Origin: Actinomycetes bacterium
Lineage (GTDB): Bacteria > Actinomycetota > Acidimicrobiia > Acidimicrobiales > Palsa-688
Direction: 5' to 3'
Assembly: GCA_021827285.1 (NCBI GenBank)
Contig: JAKAWM010000042.1
Coordinates: 1 to 10,939 of the forward strand
DNA: 10,939 bases
This document shows, piece by piece, positions 1 through 7,576 of this stretch (its first letter is position 1; each line of letters begins with the position of its first letter). Under the pieces are notes generated by a model, which was not told the origin of the DNA, made no database searches, and saw nothing but the letters and a program-made list of their open reading frames with translations. The translations under genes and the position numbers were made by a program.

Positions 1-119
1 GCCGAAGGTCCGAGCGGCGTCACCGGGCGGGCGGGGGGCTCGACTTCAGCTTCCCAGGTACCAGCTCGGTGGGATCGCACGTGAGCGAGTTTGGGCCGAA
101 CCGTAAGCGGGGTGGCAAG

Positions 120-2171
120 ATGCCAGCAATGAACCGCCTGGCCCAAGAACAGAGCCCCTACCTGCTCCAGCACGCCGCCAACCCGGTGGATTGGTGGCCG
201 TGGTGCCCCGAGGCCTTCGAGCAAGCTCGTGTGCGGGACGTCCCCGTCCTGATATCCATCGGCTACTCCGCCTGCCACTGGTGCCACGTCATGGCGCATG
301 AGAGCTTCGAGGACGCCGAGGTGGCAGAGGTCATGAACACGGGTTTTGTGAGCATCAAGGTCGACCGCGAGGAACGCCCCGACATTGACGCCATCTACAT
401 GGAGGCGGTCCAGCTGGTGAGCGGTAACGGCGGGTGGCCCATGACCGTCCTCGGCCTTCCCGACGGCCGCCCATTTTGGGCCGGTACCTACCTACCCAAA
501 GCCGACCTCGTCGCCTTGCTGGCCCGGGTAAGCGATCTGTGGGCCAGCCGGAGGCGCGACATCGAGACGGACGCGGCCCGGCTGGTGGCGGCCGTCCGCC
601 AAGGTGCCCGGCTGTCCTCGCCGGCCGAGCAGAGCTCTCAGACGGGCGTCGAGCTGCTGGGCTCGGCCGCGCAAGCCCTGTCCCTTCGGCTCGACCCTGA
701 GTGGGGGGGCTTTGGCAACCGGCCCAAGTTCCCCGAGCCCGCCTCCCTGGAACTGCTGGCTCAGCACTGGTGGCGTAGCCGGGACGACCGCTCGCTCCAG
801 GCCCTCCGCCTGACCCTGGACGCCATGAGCTCGGGGGGGATTTATGACCACCTGGGAGGGGGTTTCGCCCGCTACTCGACCGACCGGCGCTGGCTGGTGC
901 CCCACTTCGAGAAGATGCTCTACGACAACGCCCTGCTTCTCAGCGTCTACACCCACGCCTGGCAACTGACTCGCTCCGAGCGCTACCGCCAGGTGGCCCA
1001 GGAGACCGCTGCTTATCTCCTACGCCCCCCGATGAGGCTCCCCGAGGGGGCGTGGGCCAGCGCCGAAGACGCGGACAGCGAAGGCGAAGAGGGACGGTTC
1101 TACACCTGGGCCCTGGACGAGCTGGAGGAGGTCGGAGGGCAGGCAGCAGCCCGGTGGTACGGGGCTACCGAGAAGGGCAACTTCAAAGGCCGCAACATCC
1201 TATGGCGGCCTGGCGTTGGCGAGCTCGCCCGGCCGCCCGAGATAGAGAACGCCCGTAGCGCCTTATTCGAGCGCCGTGAGCAGAGGCCGCGCCCGGGACT
1301 GGACGCCAAGGTGCTGTGCGAGTGGAACTCCATGGCCGTAGTCGCCCTTGCCACCGCCGGTGCTGCCTTGGGCCAGCCCGGCTGGGTGCGGGCAGCCGCG
1401 GAGACGGGAGACGTGCTGCTCCGGCACCTGCGCCGCTCGGACGGCCGCTGGCTACGTAGCTGGCGGGCAGGGTTCGGCTCTGGTGCGAACGCCCCCGGGA
1501 CGGCACCCGCAGGCAGCCGGAGCCCTGCTTTGGCCTGTGCTGGCGATTACGCCTGGTTGGTGCGGGCGTTCACCTGCTTGGGAGAAACAACAGGGCAGAG
1601 GTCATGGACCGAAGCCGCCCGCGAGACGGCCGATGCCCTGCTCGAGCTCTTCTGGGACGAAGACGAAGGTGCCTTCTTCACCTGCGGGTCGGACTCCGAA
1701 CAGCTGGTCGCCCGCATAAAGGACTTGCACGACGGCGCCATTCCCTCGGCCAACGCCTCGGCGGCCACGGCCCTGGCCAGGCTGGGCGAGCTAACTGGCC
1801 AACCACGCTATAGGGAGGCCGCCGGTCAGGTGGTCGAGGCGCTGTCGGCGTCGATGGCGGTAATGCCTTCAGCCTTTTGCGGGACAGTACCCGTCGCCAG
1901 CTACCTGGACGGCCCCAGACGCCAAGTCGTCGTCGCCTCCTCGAGCACGGAGCTGGTAGAGCCAGTGTGGGACCGTTACCTACCCGACACCGTCCTGGCC
2001 TGGGGCGAGCGTTACGAGTCCCCGCTCTGGGAGGGGCGGGATGGACCAGGAGCCCGGGGTAAGGCCTTTGTGTGCGTGGGTTACTCATGCCGTCTACCCG
2101 TGGCCACGGCCGCCGATTTGTCTCGCACGCTGGATGGAGATGGGACGCGGGGCCCAGCTATCCACCAATAG
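120..2171 (+). CDS. Thioredoxin-like DUF255 protein (YyaL/SPATA20 family)
   Basis: A 683-aa protein with the two-part layout of the YyaL/SPATA20 family. The N-terminal thioredoxin-like domain (about residues 5-165) carries the signature C52-H-W-C55-H-V-M after the N-terminal SPYLLQHAANPVDW block. The rest resembles an (alpha/alpha)6-barrel, six-hairpin-glycosidase-like fold, with the conserved blocks GGFGNRPKFPEP, GGIYDHLGGGFARYS and HFEKMLYDNA and a later WNS motif. The length is normal for the family. No signal peptide is seen, so it is probably cytoplasmic. The biochemical role of the family is poorly defined: a redox or sugar-related function is inferred from the folds only. ATG120 is chosen because a G-rich ribosome-binding stretch (107-115) precedes it and family homology begins just after it. 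The frame is open further upstream (GTG at 69 and 81), but those extensions look non-conserved. The next gene starts 28 bp downstream, so the two may be co-transcribed. Confidence 0.93.
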   Translation: MPAMNRLAQEQSPYLLQHAANPVDWWPWCPEAFEQARVRDVPVLISIGYSACHWCHVMAHESFEDAEVAEVMNTGFVSIKVDREERPDIDAIYMEAVQLVSGNGGWPMTVLGLPDGRPFWAGTYLPKADLVALLARVSDLWASRRRDIETDAARLVAAVRQGARLSSPAEQSSQTGVELLGSAAQALSLRLDPEWGGFGNRPKFPEPASLELLAQHWWRSRDDRSLQALRLTLDAMSSGGIYDHLGGGFARYSTDRRWLVPHFEKMLYDNALLLSVYTHAWQLTRSERYRQVAQETAAYLLRPPMRLPEGAWASAEDADSEGEEGRFYTWALDELEEVGGQAAARWYGATEKGNFKGRNILWRPGVGELARPPEIENARSALFERREQRPRPGLDAKVLCEWNSMAVVALATAGAALGQPGWVRAAAETGDVLLRHLRRSDGRWLRSWRAGFGSGANAPGTAPAGSRSPALACAGDYAWLVRAFTCLGETTGQRSWTEAARETADALLELFWDEDEGAFFTCGSDSEQLVARIKDLHDGAIPSANASAATALARLGELTGQPRYREAAGQVVEALSASMAVMPSAFCGTVPVASYLDGPRRQVVVASSSTELVEPVWDRYLPDTVLAWGERYESPLWEGRDGPGARGKAFVCVGYSCRLPVATAADLSRTLDGDGTRGPAIHQ

Positions 2172-2199
2172 CCGTCCAAAAGGGGGCAACATCGTAGAC

Positions 2200-2856
2200 G
2201 TGCTTACGGTGACGCCGCGGTTGCTGCCCCGGAAACTACCCAGGCTCGTCGCCGCCCCGGGCCGGGACCTGGAGCTTCTGGTCATGTCCACCGGGCCCCG
2301 TCACTGCGCCGGTATCGACCTCATCTCCGGGGCGCTCGTCAGGGCGTGGTGCGCCGAGCCAGTAGACCAGCGGCTCCGGCCTTACGATGTCGCCAAGGTC
2401 ACCGTGGCTGCCAACACCGACTTGGTGCCCGACCCGTCCCAGCCAGAGGCCGTGGCCACGGCCGGGCCACCGGAGCTGGCCGGACGGCTGACCGGCCGGG
2501 CCGCCCGCCGGCTGATAGCCCCGCTTCTGCACCCGGAAAGCCAACCCTTGCTGGGAACGCACAGCCCTGCGGTACCGTTTTGGGAACGAAGCCGTGACCA
2601 TCCCTCGATCGCCCTCGTCCGGCCGCCCCAGCCCCTCATGGTAAGCACCGAGGCCGAGCGCCTATGGTGCCATTTCCCCTGGCTGGGACGAGAGCATGTC
2701 CTGAGCTGCACGGACCCCCGCCTGTGGGCATCACTGGCACGGTCGGCCAAGACCTGGGCACTGCTTCGTGGGGGCACCATCTTTGTGGTGGCCCTGGCGC
2801 CTCCTCTGGACGGCCACTGCCACAAGGTGGTTGAAGCCGTTGTCCCGCCCCGCTAG
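2200..2856 (+). CDS. Hypothetical protein (218 aa)
   Basis: I do not recognise this 218-aa protein. It shows no signal peptide or clear membrane segment. It has a hydrophobic stretch near residues 25-50 (VMSTGPRHCAGIDLISGALV), a middle rich in Pro, Ala and Arg, and a C-terminal part with a hydrophobic segment (GGTIFVVALAPPLDGH) that could be a beta-alpha core. Codon use is like its neighbours and the frame has no interruption, which supports a real gene. The start is GTG2200, with a GGGGG run at 2182-2186. That spacing (13 nt) is long, so GTG2209 or a start overlapping the upstream gene (ATG2140) cannot be excluded. It lies 28 bp after the DUF255-family gene in the same direction, suggesting an operon. 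Its TAG stop lies inside the first bases of a palindromic element (2853-2963), so the element may have supplied the present C-terminus. Confidence 0.7.
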   Translation: MLTVTPRLLPRKLPRLVAAPGRDLELLVMSTGPRHCAGIDLISGALVRAWCAEPVDQRLRPYDVAKVTVAANTDLVPDPSQPEAVATAGPPELAGRLTGRAARRLIAPLLHPESQPLLGTHSPAVPFWERSRDHPSIALVRPPQPLMVSTEAERLWCHFPWLGREHVLSCTDPRLWASLARSAKTWALLRGGTIFVVALAPPLDGHCHKVVEAVVPPR

Positions 2857-2963
2857 TGCTGCCTCCAGGAACGTTCGCCCTCTTTGACGGCGCCGAGACC
2901 TGTGATGGGAGCTGGTCGTCGGGGCATCGCAAAGAGGGCAAACGTTGCCTGTCGTGGCACTAG
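2853..2963. repeat. Palindromic repeat element, copy A
   Basis: A 111-bp imperfect palindrome begins CTAGTGC (2853-2859) and ends GCACTAG (2957-2963). The left arm reads TAGTGC, then CCTCC and AGGA, then ACGTTCGCCCTCTTTG (2871-2886). The right arm, read on the minus strand, is TAGTGCCACGACAGGC followed by AACGTTTGCCCTCTTTG. The inner part also pairs (GACC with GGTC) around a loop near 2901-2913, so the whole element could fold as one long hairpin in RNA or single-stranded DNA. It sits between two convergent genes, where it could act as a two-way terminator, and its first bases include the stop codon of the 2200-2856 gene. A related copy lies at 3685-3781. No transposase is nearby. A REP-like or MITE-like origin is inference. 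Confidence 0.8.
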
Positions 2964-2976
2964 TGCGACCACGGGC
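2961..2976 (+). repeat. Partial third repeat arm
   Basis: Immediately after copy A, overlapping its terminal CTAG, the plus strand reads TAGTGCGACCACGGGC. This matches the right-arm start of copy B read on the minus strand (TAGTGCGACGACGGGC) with one mismatch in 16. No partner arm is visible within about 100 bp, so this looks like a truncated element joined to copy A in the opposite orientation. The match is short and could be partly due to the palindrome GCACTAGTGC at the junction. Confidence 0.55.
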
Positions 2977-2988
2977 CGGGGCGCCGCT

Positions 2989-3660
2989 CTAAGCGCTGTA
3001 GTTGCTGGCCAGGTCTTCCGCCATGGCCCAACCGAAGGCAATGAGCACGTCGTAGCGTTTGGGATCCATGCTGGCCATGAGCGCGGCCACGTCGGGCCTG
3101 ACCTCGCCTGGGTCCTCGGGCTCGTAGTCGAACACCCCGCAAGCTGAGCCGTCGCCCCGGACGATGAAGGTGCGGTCGTCCACCCTGCCTTCGACCCCAA
3201 AGCGTTTGCCCAACCGCCGGGACCAGGCCCGCTCCTCGCCGGAGACCTTGTACCCGGGGCGGGGGCAGATGTCATGGAGGCCAGCAAAGGCAACGAAGGC
3301 GCCAGGGTCCCGCATCCTGGTACCTACCAGGACGTCTTCGTCGGGAAAGGCCAGCACAGCCTTACGGAACTGGTCGGCCAGCAACGCGTCCAAGAGGGCA
3401 GCCTGCTCCGGGCAGCGTTTGACCGACACCAAGCCCCACAGCACGCAGGGGGTGCCGCCGATGCGCTCGAGCGTGCAAAAAGCGAACCCCATCAGGCGGC
3501 CAGCGTCGCGGACCTGGCTTATGAGCACCCATTCGTCTCTTTGCTTCGACAGCAGCCCGATGTCGAAGCCGGCCGGGCCGTCGGCCACGAGGTCAGCCAT
3601 CTCGGCCAGTTCGCCATCCGATAGCGCCGTACAATCCTTGGTCTCGACCTCGAACGTCAT
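2989..3660 (-). CDS. Hypothetical protein, possibly GNAT-like (223 aa)
   Basis: A 223-aa soluble protein I cannot assign firmly. Its N-terminal half alternates predicted strands and helices as in GNAT acyltransferases: a strand (EWVLISQV), a turn (AGRLMGFAFCTLERI), a further strand (PCVLWGLVSV), then a helix rich in Ala and Leu. I do not see a clear acetyl-CoA-binding Q/R-x-x-G-x-G/A loop, so the GNAT suggestion is weak. The C-terminal part has RLGKRFGVEGRVDDRTFIVRGD and a closing helix with ALMASMDPKRYD. The start ATG3660 has GAGGAG 11 nt upstream. The frame is open to 3726, but that extension would run into repeat copy B. The gene is bracketed on both sides by related palindromic elements in the same orientation and lies downstream of dnaE on the same strand, separated by one of them. 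Confidence 0.75.
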   Translation of the reverse strand: MTFEVETKDCTALSDGELAEMADLVADGPAGFDIGLLSKQRDEWVLISQVRDAGRLMGFAFCTLERIGGTPCVLWGLVSVKRCPEQAALLDALLADQFRKAVLAFPDEDVLVGTRMRDPGAFVAFAGLHDICPRPGYKVSGEERAWSRRLGKRFGVEGRVDDRTFIVRGDGSACGVFDYEPEDPGEVRPDVAALMASMDPKRYDVLIAFGWAMAEDLASNYSA

Positions 3661-3683
3661 GTAGCTGATCACTCCTCGTTCAA

Positions 3684-3781
3684 ATAGTGCCCTCCGGGAC
3701 CTTCGCCCGGTCGCCCTGGCCGGCACCCTGCCCGTGAGGCAAGCCGCGGGAGCGGGCGAAGGCTGCCCGTCGTCGCACTAG
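3684..3781. repeat. Palindromic repeat element, copy B
   Basis: An imperfect palindrome of about 97 bp runs from TAGTGC (3685-3690) to GCACTAG (3775-3781). The left arm has TAGTGC, CCTCC, GGGA and then CCTTCGCCCG. The right arm on the minus strand is TAGTGCGACGACGGGC followed by AGCCTTCGCCCGC. The tip has a TGCC-CGTGA-GGCA stem-loop near 3729-3741. The two arms differ from each other in the same way as in copy A (left arm with CCTCCRGGA, right arm with ACGACRGGC). The copies are therefore homologous and in the same orientation, while their interiors are different. The element lies 15 bp after the dnaE stop codon and ends about 24 bp upstream of the 2989-3660 gene, so it could terminate dnaE transcription or shape the leader of the next gene. 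Confidence 0.8.
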
Positions 3782-3795
3782 GACCACCTTTAAGG

Positions 3796-6700
3796 TTAGA
3801 CGCTTTGAGGCGCTCCGTTCCACAAACAGGCAGGTCCGAGCAGGACGCGTAACTCAGCGAGGAGACCAGGGCTGGTGGAGACGTTGAAACTGGACGCTAG
3901 ACGCACGACCTTGGGCCCGTGCTCGCCCCCCACCAGGTGTAGGTAGACCGGTGAACCGCCGGGGTGATCGCTCAGCAGGTCGGCCAGACGCTGGGCACGC
4001 CCGTCGTCGAGGGCGTAAACGGGGAAAGCTATCCGGAGCGGCTCGGCCTCATCGAGGCTGATGGTGGGCCGTTTGAGCTCGGAAAGGACCAGCTTGGGAA
4101 CTTCGTCTCGCAGGTCGAGACGCCCCCTAACGCAAACGACGGCATCGTCAGCAAGCAGGGCCCCCACCTCCTGCATGGCCCGCGGGAACACGAACACCTC
4201 GATGGAAGACTGCAGGTCCTCCAGCACGAACGTCGCCATCAGCTCGCCCCTCTTGGTGTACTTGCGGGCCAGGCTGGTTACGACGCCGCCCACCCAACGC
4301 GCCGCCGGCCGGGCTCCATAACCCCCATTGCTCCCGTAGCTGGATCCCCCAGCTCCCGCGCCCGGCCCACCGTTACTGGCACCGCCATGGCCACTGCTGG
4401 CGCTTGCCTCCGCGTTCCCGCCCTCTCCCGTCGAGCCCTCTTCGCGCAGGTCAACGATCGAGCAATCAGTCAGCCGGCGCAGGGATGCCTCCAGTCCGAT
4501 GAGGGGGTGGTCGCTCACGTAAAGGCCCAGCATCTCTTTTTCGAAAGCCAACTTGGTGTGCTTGTCGAACTCCTGGTCTGGGACCGGGACACGGGAGTCG
4601 TCAAAGGCGGCTGGGCCACCGGCTTCGCCGCCGGGGTCGCCAAAGAGGCTCATCACCCCCAGATCGGCCTCCCGGCGCCGGGCCAAGGTGCGGTCCACCA
4701 CCTGCTCGAAAACCAGGCAAAGGCCCTGGCGGGGGTGGCCGAGGCAGTCGAAGGCGCCGGCCTTTATGAGCGACTCCACGGTGCGCTTGTTGAGCACGAC
4801 CGGGTCAACCCGGCTGCAGAAGTCGTAGAAGTCCTTGAACGGGCCCCCGGCCGTGCGCTCGGCCACGATGCGCTCGACCAGGCCTTCGCCCACGTTGCGG
4901 ATGGCGGAAAGGCCGAAGGGGATCATGCCACCAGCCTGAGCCGCCCTGGCCGAGCCGTCGGCCTGGCTCCCCGGCGGGCGCACCGCAGTGAAGTCCGATG
5001 CCGACAGGTTGATGTCGGGGACCAGGACCTCGATCCCCATAGCTCGACATTCGGCCAGGTAGACAGCCATCTTGTCCTTGTCGTCCTTGACGCTGGTGAG
5101 CAGGCAGGCCATGTACTCGACGGGGTGGTTGGCCTTGAGCCAGGCCGTCCAGTACGCGACCAGGCCGTAGCCGAAGGCGTGGCTCTTGTTGAAGGCGTAG
5201 TCGGCGAAGGGCTCGATAATGTCGAAAAGGGCAGTGCCAATGGCCTCGCCGTACCCGGTGCGGACGCACCCGTCTATGAACTTTTGACGCTCCTTGGCCA
5301 TGATCGCGCGCACCTTCTTGCCGGCCGCCTTGCGCAAGTTTTCCGCCTCCTCCAGGCTGTAGCCGGCAAAGCGTTGCGCCACCCGGAGCATCGACTCCTG
5401 GTAGATCATCAGGCCGTAGGTGTCCGCCAACACCTCGGCCATGTCCGGGTGGAGGTAGGTGACGGGCTTACGGCCGTTCTTACGATCGGCGTAGTCGTAG
5501 TGCATGTTGGCCGCCATGGGCCCCGGCCGGTAAAGGGCGTTCACCGCCGCCACGTCGCCCAGACCAGTCGGGACGACCGAACGCAACAGCGCCCGCATGG
5601 CGGTGCCTTCCATCTGGAACACCCCCACCGTCTCCCCCGCCTGGAACAGCTCGTATGTGGCGGCGTCGTCCAAGGGGACGTGGTCTATGTCCGGCCTGGT
5701 GCCCGTGTTGGCCTCGATCATGTCCAAGGCCCGCTCGATCACCGAGAGGTTGCGCAACCCCAGGAAGTCCATCTTGAGCAGGCCCAGCTCCTCGACCCCG
5801 TGCATTTCGTACTGGGTCACGATGGGGGCGTCCTCCGGCTTGCCCCCGGGTTCTGGCTTGCGCTGGACCGGTAGGTGCTCGGTGAGCGGGTCACCGGATA
5901 TCACCACGGCCGCCGCGTGGATGCCATCTTGGCGGCGCAGGCCCTCCAGTCCTTTGGCCACGTCCACCACCCGCTTGACATCGGGATCGGTCGTGTACAT
6001 CTCCCGCAGTTCAGCGGCTGCCTTATACCCATCGGCGTGCTTGGGATCCTCCTCGAAGCACGCCCAAAGCGGTGTGTCCCTCCCCATGACAAGGGGCGGC
6101 ATGGCCTTGGCGATGCGGTCCCCCAGCCCGTAGGGGTAGCCGAGGACCCGGGCTGCGTCCCGGACGGCGGCCCTGGCCTTGATGGTCGAGAAGGTGACGA
6201 TCTGAGCTACGTGGTCCCAGCCCCACCGCTCCGACGCGTAGCGGATCATTTCCGCCCTGTAGCGCTCGTCGAAGTCCATGTCGATGTCCGGCATCTGCTT
6301 GCGGCCCGGGTTCAAGAACCGTTCGAAAATAAGGCCGTGGCGGAGCGGGTCGAGGTCCACGATGCGCAAGCAGTAGGCCACGCAGCAGCCAGCCGCGCTC
6401 CCGCGCCCGGGGCCCACACGGATCCCCTGTTCATGAGCGTGGCGGATCAGGTCCCAAACAATGAGGAAATAATCACTAAAGCCCATGGAGGCGATGACGC
6501 CCAGTTCATAGTCCAACCGCTGCGAGACCTCCGCCGGCAGCGGGCTACCGTAACGTTCATGTGCGCCCTCCAGGGCCAGATGGCGCAGGAATGCGTCCGA
6601 GGTGGCAAAACCATCGGGTCGGGGGAAAACCGGTAATTTTGGTTTGCCCAGCTCAATCGTCACATTGGCCCGCTCAGCGATCCACAGCGTATTGTCGCAA

Positions 6701-7524
6701 GCTTCCGGGTACTGGGAAAATAGTGACCGCATTTCGGCGGCCGTTTTCAAGTAGTGCTCAGAGCCCTCGAAACGGAACCGCTTGGGATCGTCCATCGTCG
6801 AGCCCGTCTGCACGCAGAGCAAGGCATCGTGGGCCAGATGGTCCTCGCGGCGGGTGTAATGGCTGTCATTGGTAGCGAGTAGCGGGGCGCCAATACGCCT
6901 GGCGATTTCTACCAATTGAGGGTTGGTCTCGTGCTGCTTTTCGAGACCGTGGTCTTGAAGTTCGACAAAAAGGTTGTCCTTGCCGAAAATGTCCTGGAGG
7001 CGGCTGGCCAGGCGGGTGGCTTCCTCGGGGTCGCCTCGCAAGAGCGCCTGGTTGACAACTCCTCCGAGGCAGCCGGTACCTGCGATTACCCCTTCGTGGT
7101 ACTGCTCGAAGAGCTCCCAGTCGGTCCGGGGCTTGTAGAAATAACCGGTTAGGTAAGCCTCTGAAGCGAGCTTCAACAGGTTCTTGTAACCGGCGTCGCT
7201 CTCAGCCAGCAAGGTGAGGTGGTAGTAGAGCTTCCCACCCCCATCGCTTTCGCCCCCGGTATCGTCGAGCCGCCCTCGCCGGACCGGCCTCTCGAAGCGG
7301 CTCTCGCCGGCCATGTAGGCCTCGATGCCGATAATGGGCTTGATCCCTGCTTCATGAGCCGCCTTGTAAAAGTCCAAGACGCCGTACATGTTGCCATGGT
7401 CGGTGATGGCGATCGCCGGTTGGCCGTCGGAGGCGGCACGAGCTATGACCTCGTCGACCCGGGCCGCGCCGTCCAGCATGGAAAACTCTGTGTGGAGGTG
7501 AAGGTGGGTAAAAGATCCAGCCAC
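3796..7524 (-). CDS. dnaE: DNA polymerase III subunit alpha (replicative DnaE)
   Basis: The catalytic subunit of the replicative DNA polymerase III, 1242 aa from GTG7524, which is preceded by a strong ribosome-binding site (GGGAGG, 7 nt spacing). The N-terminal PHP domain (about 1-275) begins HLHLHTEFSMLDG. All nine metal-ligand positions known from mycobacterial DnaE1 appear filled: H9, H11, D18, H43, E68, H102, C152, D220 and H222. This predicts an active proofreading exonuclease. The polymerase palm carries PDIDMDF (D413, D415, D417) and the third acidic residue D586 in KMDFLGL. Fingers and (HhH)-type regions follow, then the clamp-binding position with VMSLFG (957-962) and a C-terminal OB fold (from about 1075, ARWVGGVVTSLARKYTKRG). 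A Gly/Ser/Ala-rich segment at about 1028-1075 just before the OB fold is longer than usual and helps explain a length above the common 1160-1190 aa. bpa lies 130 bp upstream on the same strand. Confidence 0.97.
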   Translation of the reverse strand: MAGSFTHLHLHTEFSMLDGAARVDEVIARAASDGQPAIAITDHGNMYGVLDFYKAAHEAGIKPIIGIEAYMAGESRFERPVRRGRLDDTGGESDGGGKLYYHLTLLAESDAGYKNLLKLASEAYLTGYFYKPRTDWELFEQYHEGVIAGTGCLGGVVNQALLRGDPEEATRLASRLQDIFGKDNLFVELQDHGLEKQHETNPQLVEIARRIGAPLLATNDSHYTRREDHLAHDALLCVQTGSTMDDPKRFRFEGSEHYLKTAAEMRSLFSQYPEACDNTLWIAERANVTIELGKPKLPVFPRPDGFATSDAFLRHLALEGAHERYGSPLPAEVSQRLDYELGVIASMGFSDYFLIVWDLIRHAHEQGIRVGPGRGSAAGCCVAYCLRIVDLDPLRHGLIFERFLNPGRKQMPDIDMDFDERYRAEMIRYASERWGWDHVAQIVTFSTIKARAAVRDAARVLGYPYGLGDRIAKAMPPLVMGRDTPLWACFEEDPKHADGYKAAAELREMYTTDPDVKRVVDVAKGLEGLRRQDGIHAAAVVISGDPLTEHLPVQRKPEPGGKPEDAPIVTQYEMHGVEELGLLKMDFLGLRNLSVIERALDMIEANTGTRPDIDHVPLDDAATYELFQAGETVGVFQMEGTAMRALLRSVVPTGLGDVAAVNALYRPGPMAANMHYDYADRKNGRKPVTYLHPDMAEVLADTYGLMIYQESMLRVAQRFAGYSLEEAENLRKAAGKKVRAIMAKERQKFIDGCVRTGYGEAIGTALFDIIEPFADYAFNKSHAFGYGLVAYWTAWLKANHPVEYMACLLTSVKDDKDKMAVYLAECRAMGIEVLVPDINLSASDFTAVRPPGSQADGSARAAQAGGMIPFGLSAIRNVGEGLVERIVAERTAGGPFKDFYDFCSRVDPVVLNKRTVESLIKAGAFDCLGHPRQGLCLVFEQVVDRTLARRREADLGVMSLFGDPGGEAGGPAAFDDSRVPVPDQEFDKHTKLAFEKEMLGLYVSDHPLIGLEASLRRLTDCSIVDLREEGSTGEGGNAEASASSGHGGASNGGPGAGAGGSSYGSNGGYGARPAARWVGGVVTSLARKYTKRGELMATFVLEDLQSSIEVFVFPRAMQEVGALLADDAVVCVRGRLDLRDEVPKLVLSELKRPTISLDEAEPLRIAFPVYALDDGRAQRLADLLSDHPGGSPVYLHLVGGEHGPKVVRLASSFNVSTSPGLLAELRVLLGPACLWNGAPQSV

Positions 7525-7538
7525 TCCGTAACCTCCCT
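7517..7538 (-). promoter_or_regulatory. Ribosome-binding site deciding the dnaE start
   Basis: On the minus strand GAGGGAGG lies 7 nt ahead of GTG7524. The frame also opens at GTG7560, but that would add 12 residues absent from the family N-terminus, and the strong site points to GTG7524. Confidence 0.75.
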
Positions 7539-7552
7539 CTCCAACTGGCCAC

Positions 7553-7561
7553 TTTTCCACA
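7553..7561 (+). promoter_or_regulatory. DnaA-box-like 9-mer (TTTTCCACA)
   Basis: TTTTCCACA differs at one position from the classical DnaA box TTATCCACA. It lies 28 bp upstream of the dnaE start and 18 bp from a second, oppositely oriented box. A 9-mer of this kind can occur by chance, but the pairing raises the odds. DnaA control of dnaE is inference. Confidence 0.45.
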
Positions 7562-7576
7562 GAGACCTGTGCGCAA

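Noticed and set aside
1..84. The tail of an upstream gene in frame 1, ending in TGA at 82-84
   Set aside because: The 27 residues have no recognisable motif and the other frames are also largely open, so coding cannot be supported. I see nothing else in 1-119 beyond the G-rich ribosome-binding stretch.
2853..3781. A CRISPR array or composite transposon
   Set aside because: There are only two full repeat copies about 830 bp apart with a gene between, and no cas gene or transposase.
3964..5874. A 636-aa open frame on the plus strand, opposite dnaE
   Set aside because: It is fully antisense to a clear dnaE. Long antisense frames are expected from high-G+C codon bias, and the translation has no recognisable motif.
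5875..6636. A 253-aa open frame on the plus strand, opposite dnaE
   Set aside because: It is antisense to the conserved polymerase core with no family features: a codon-bias shadow.
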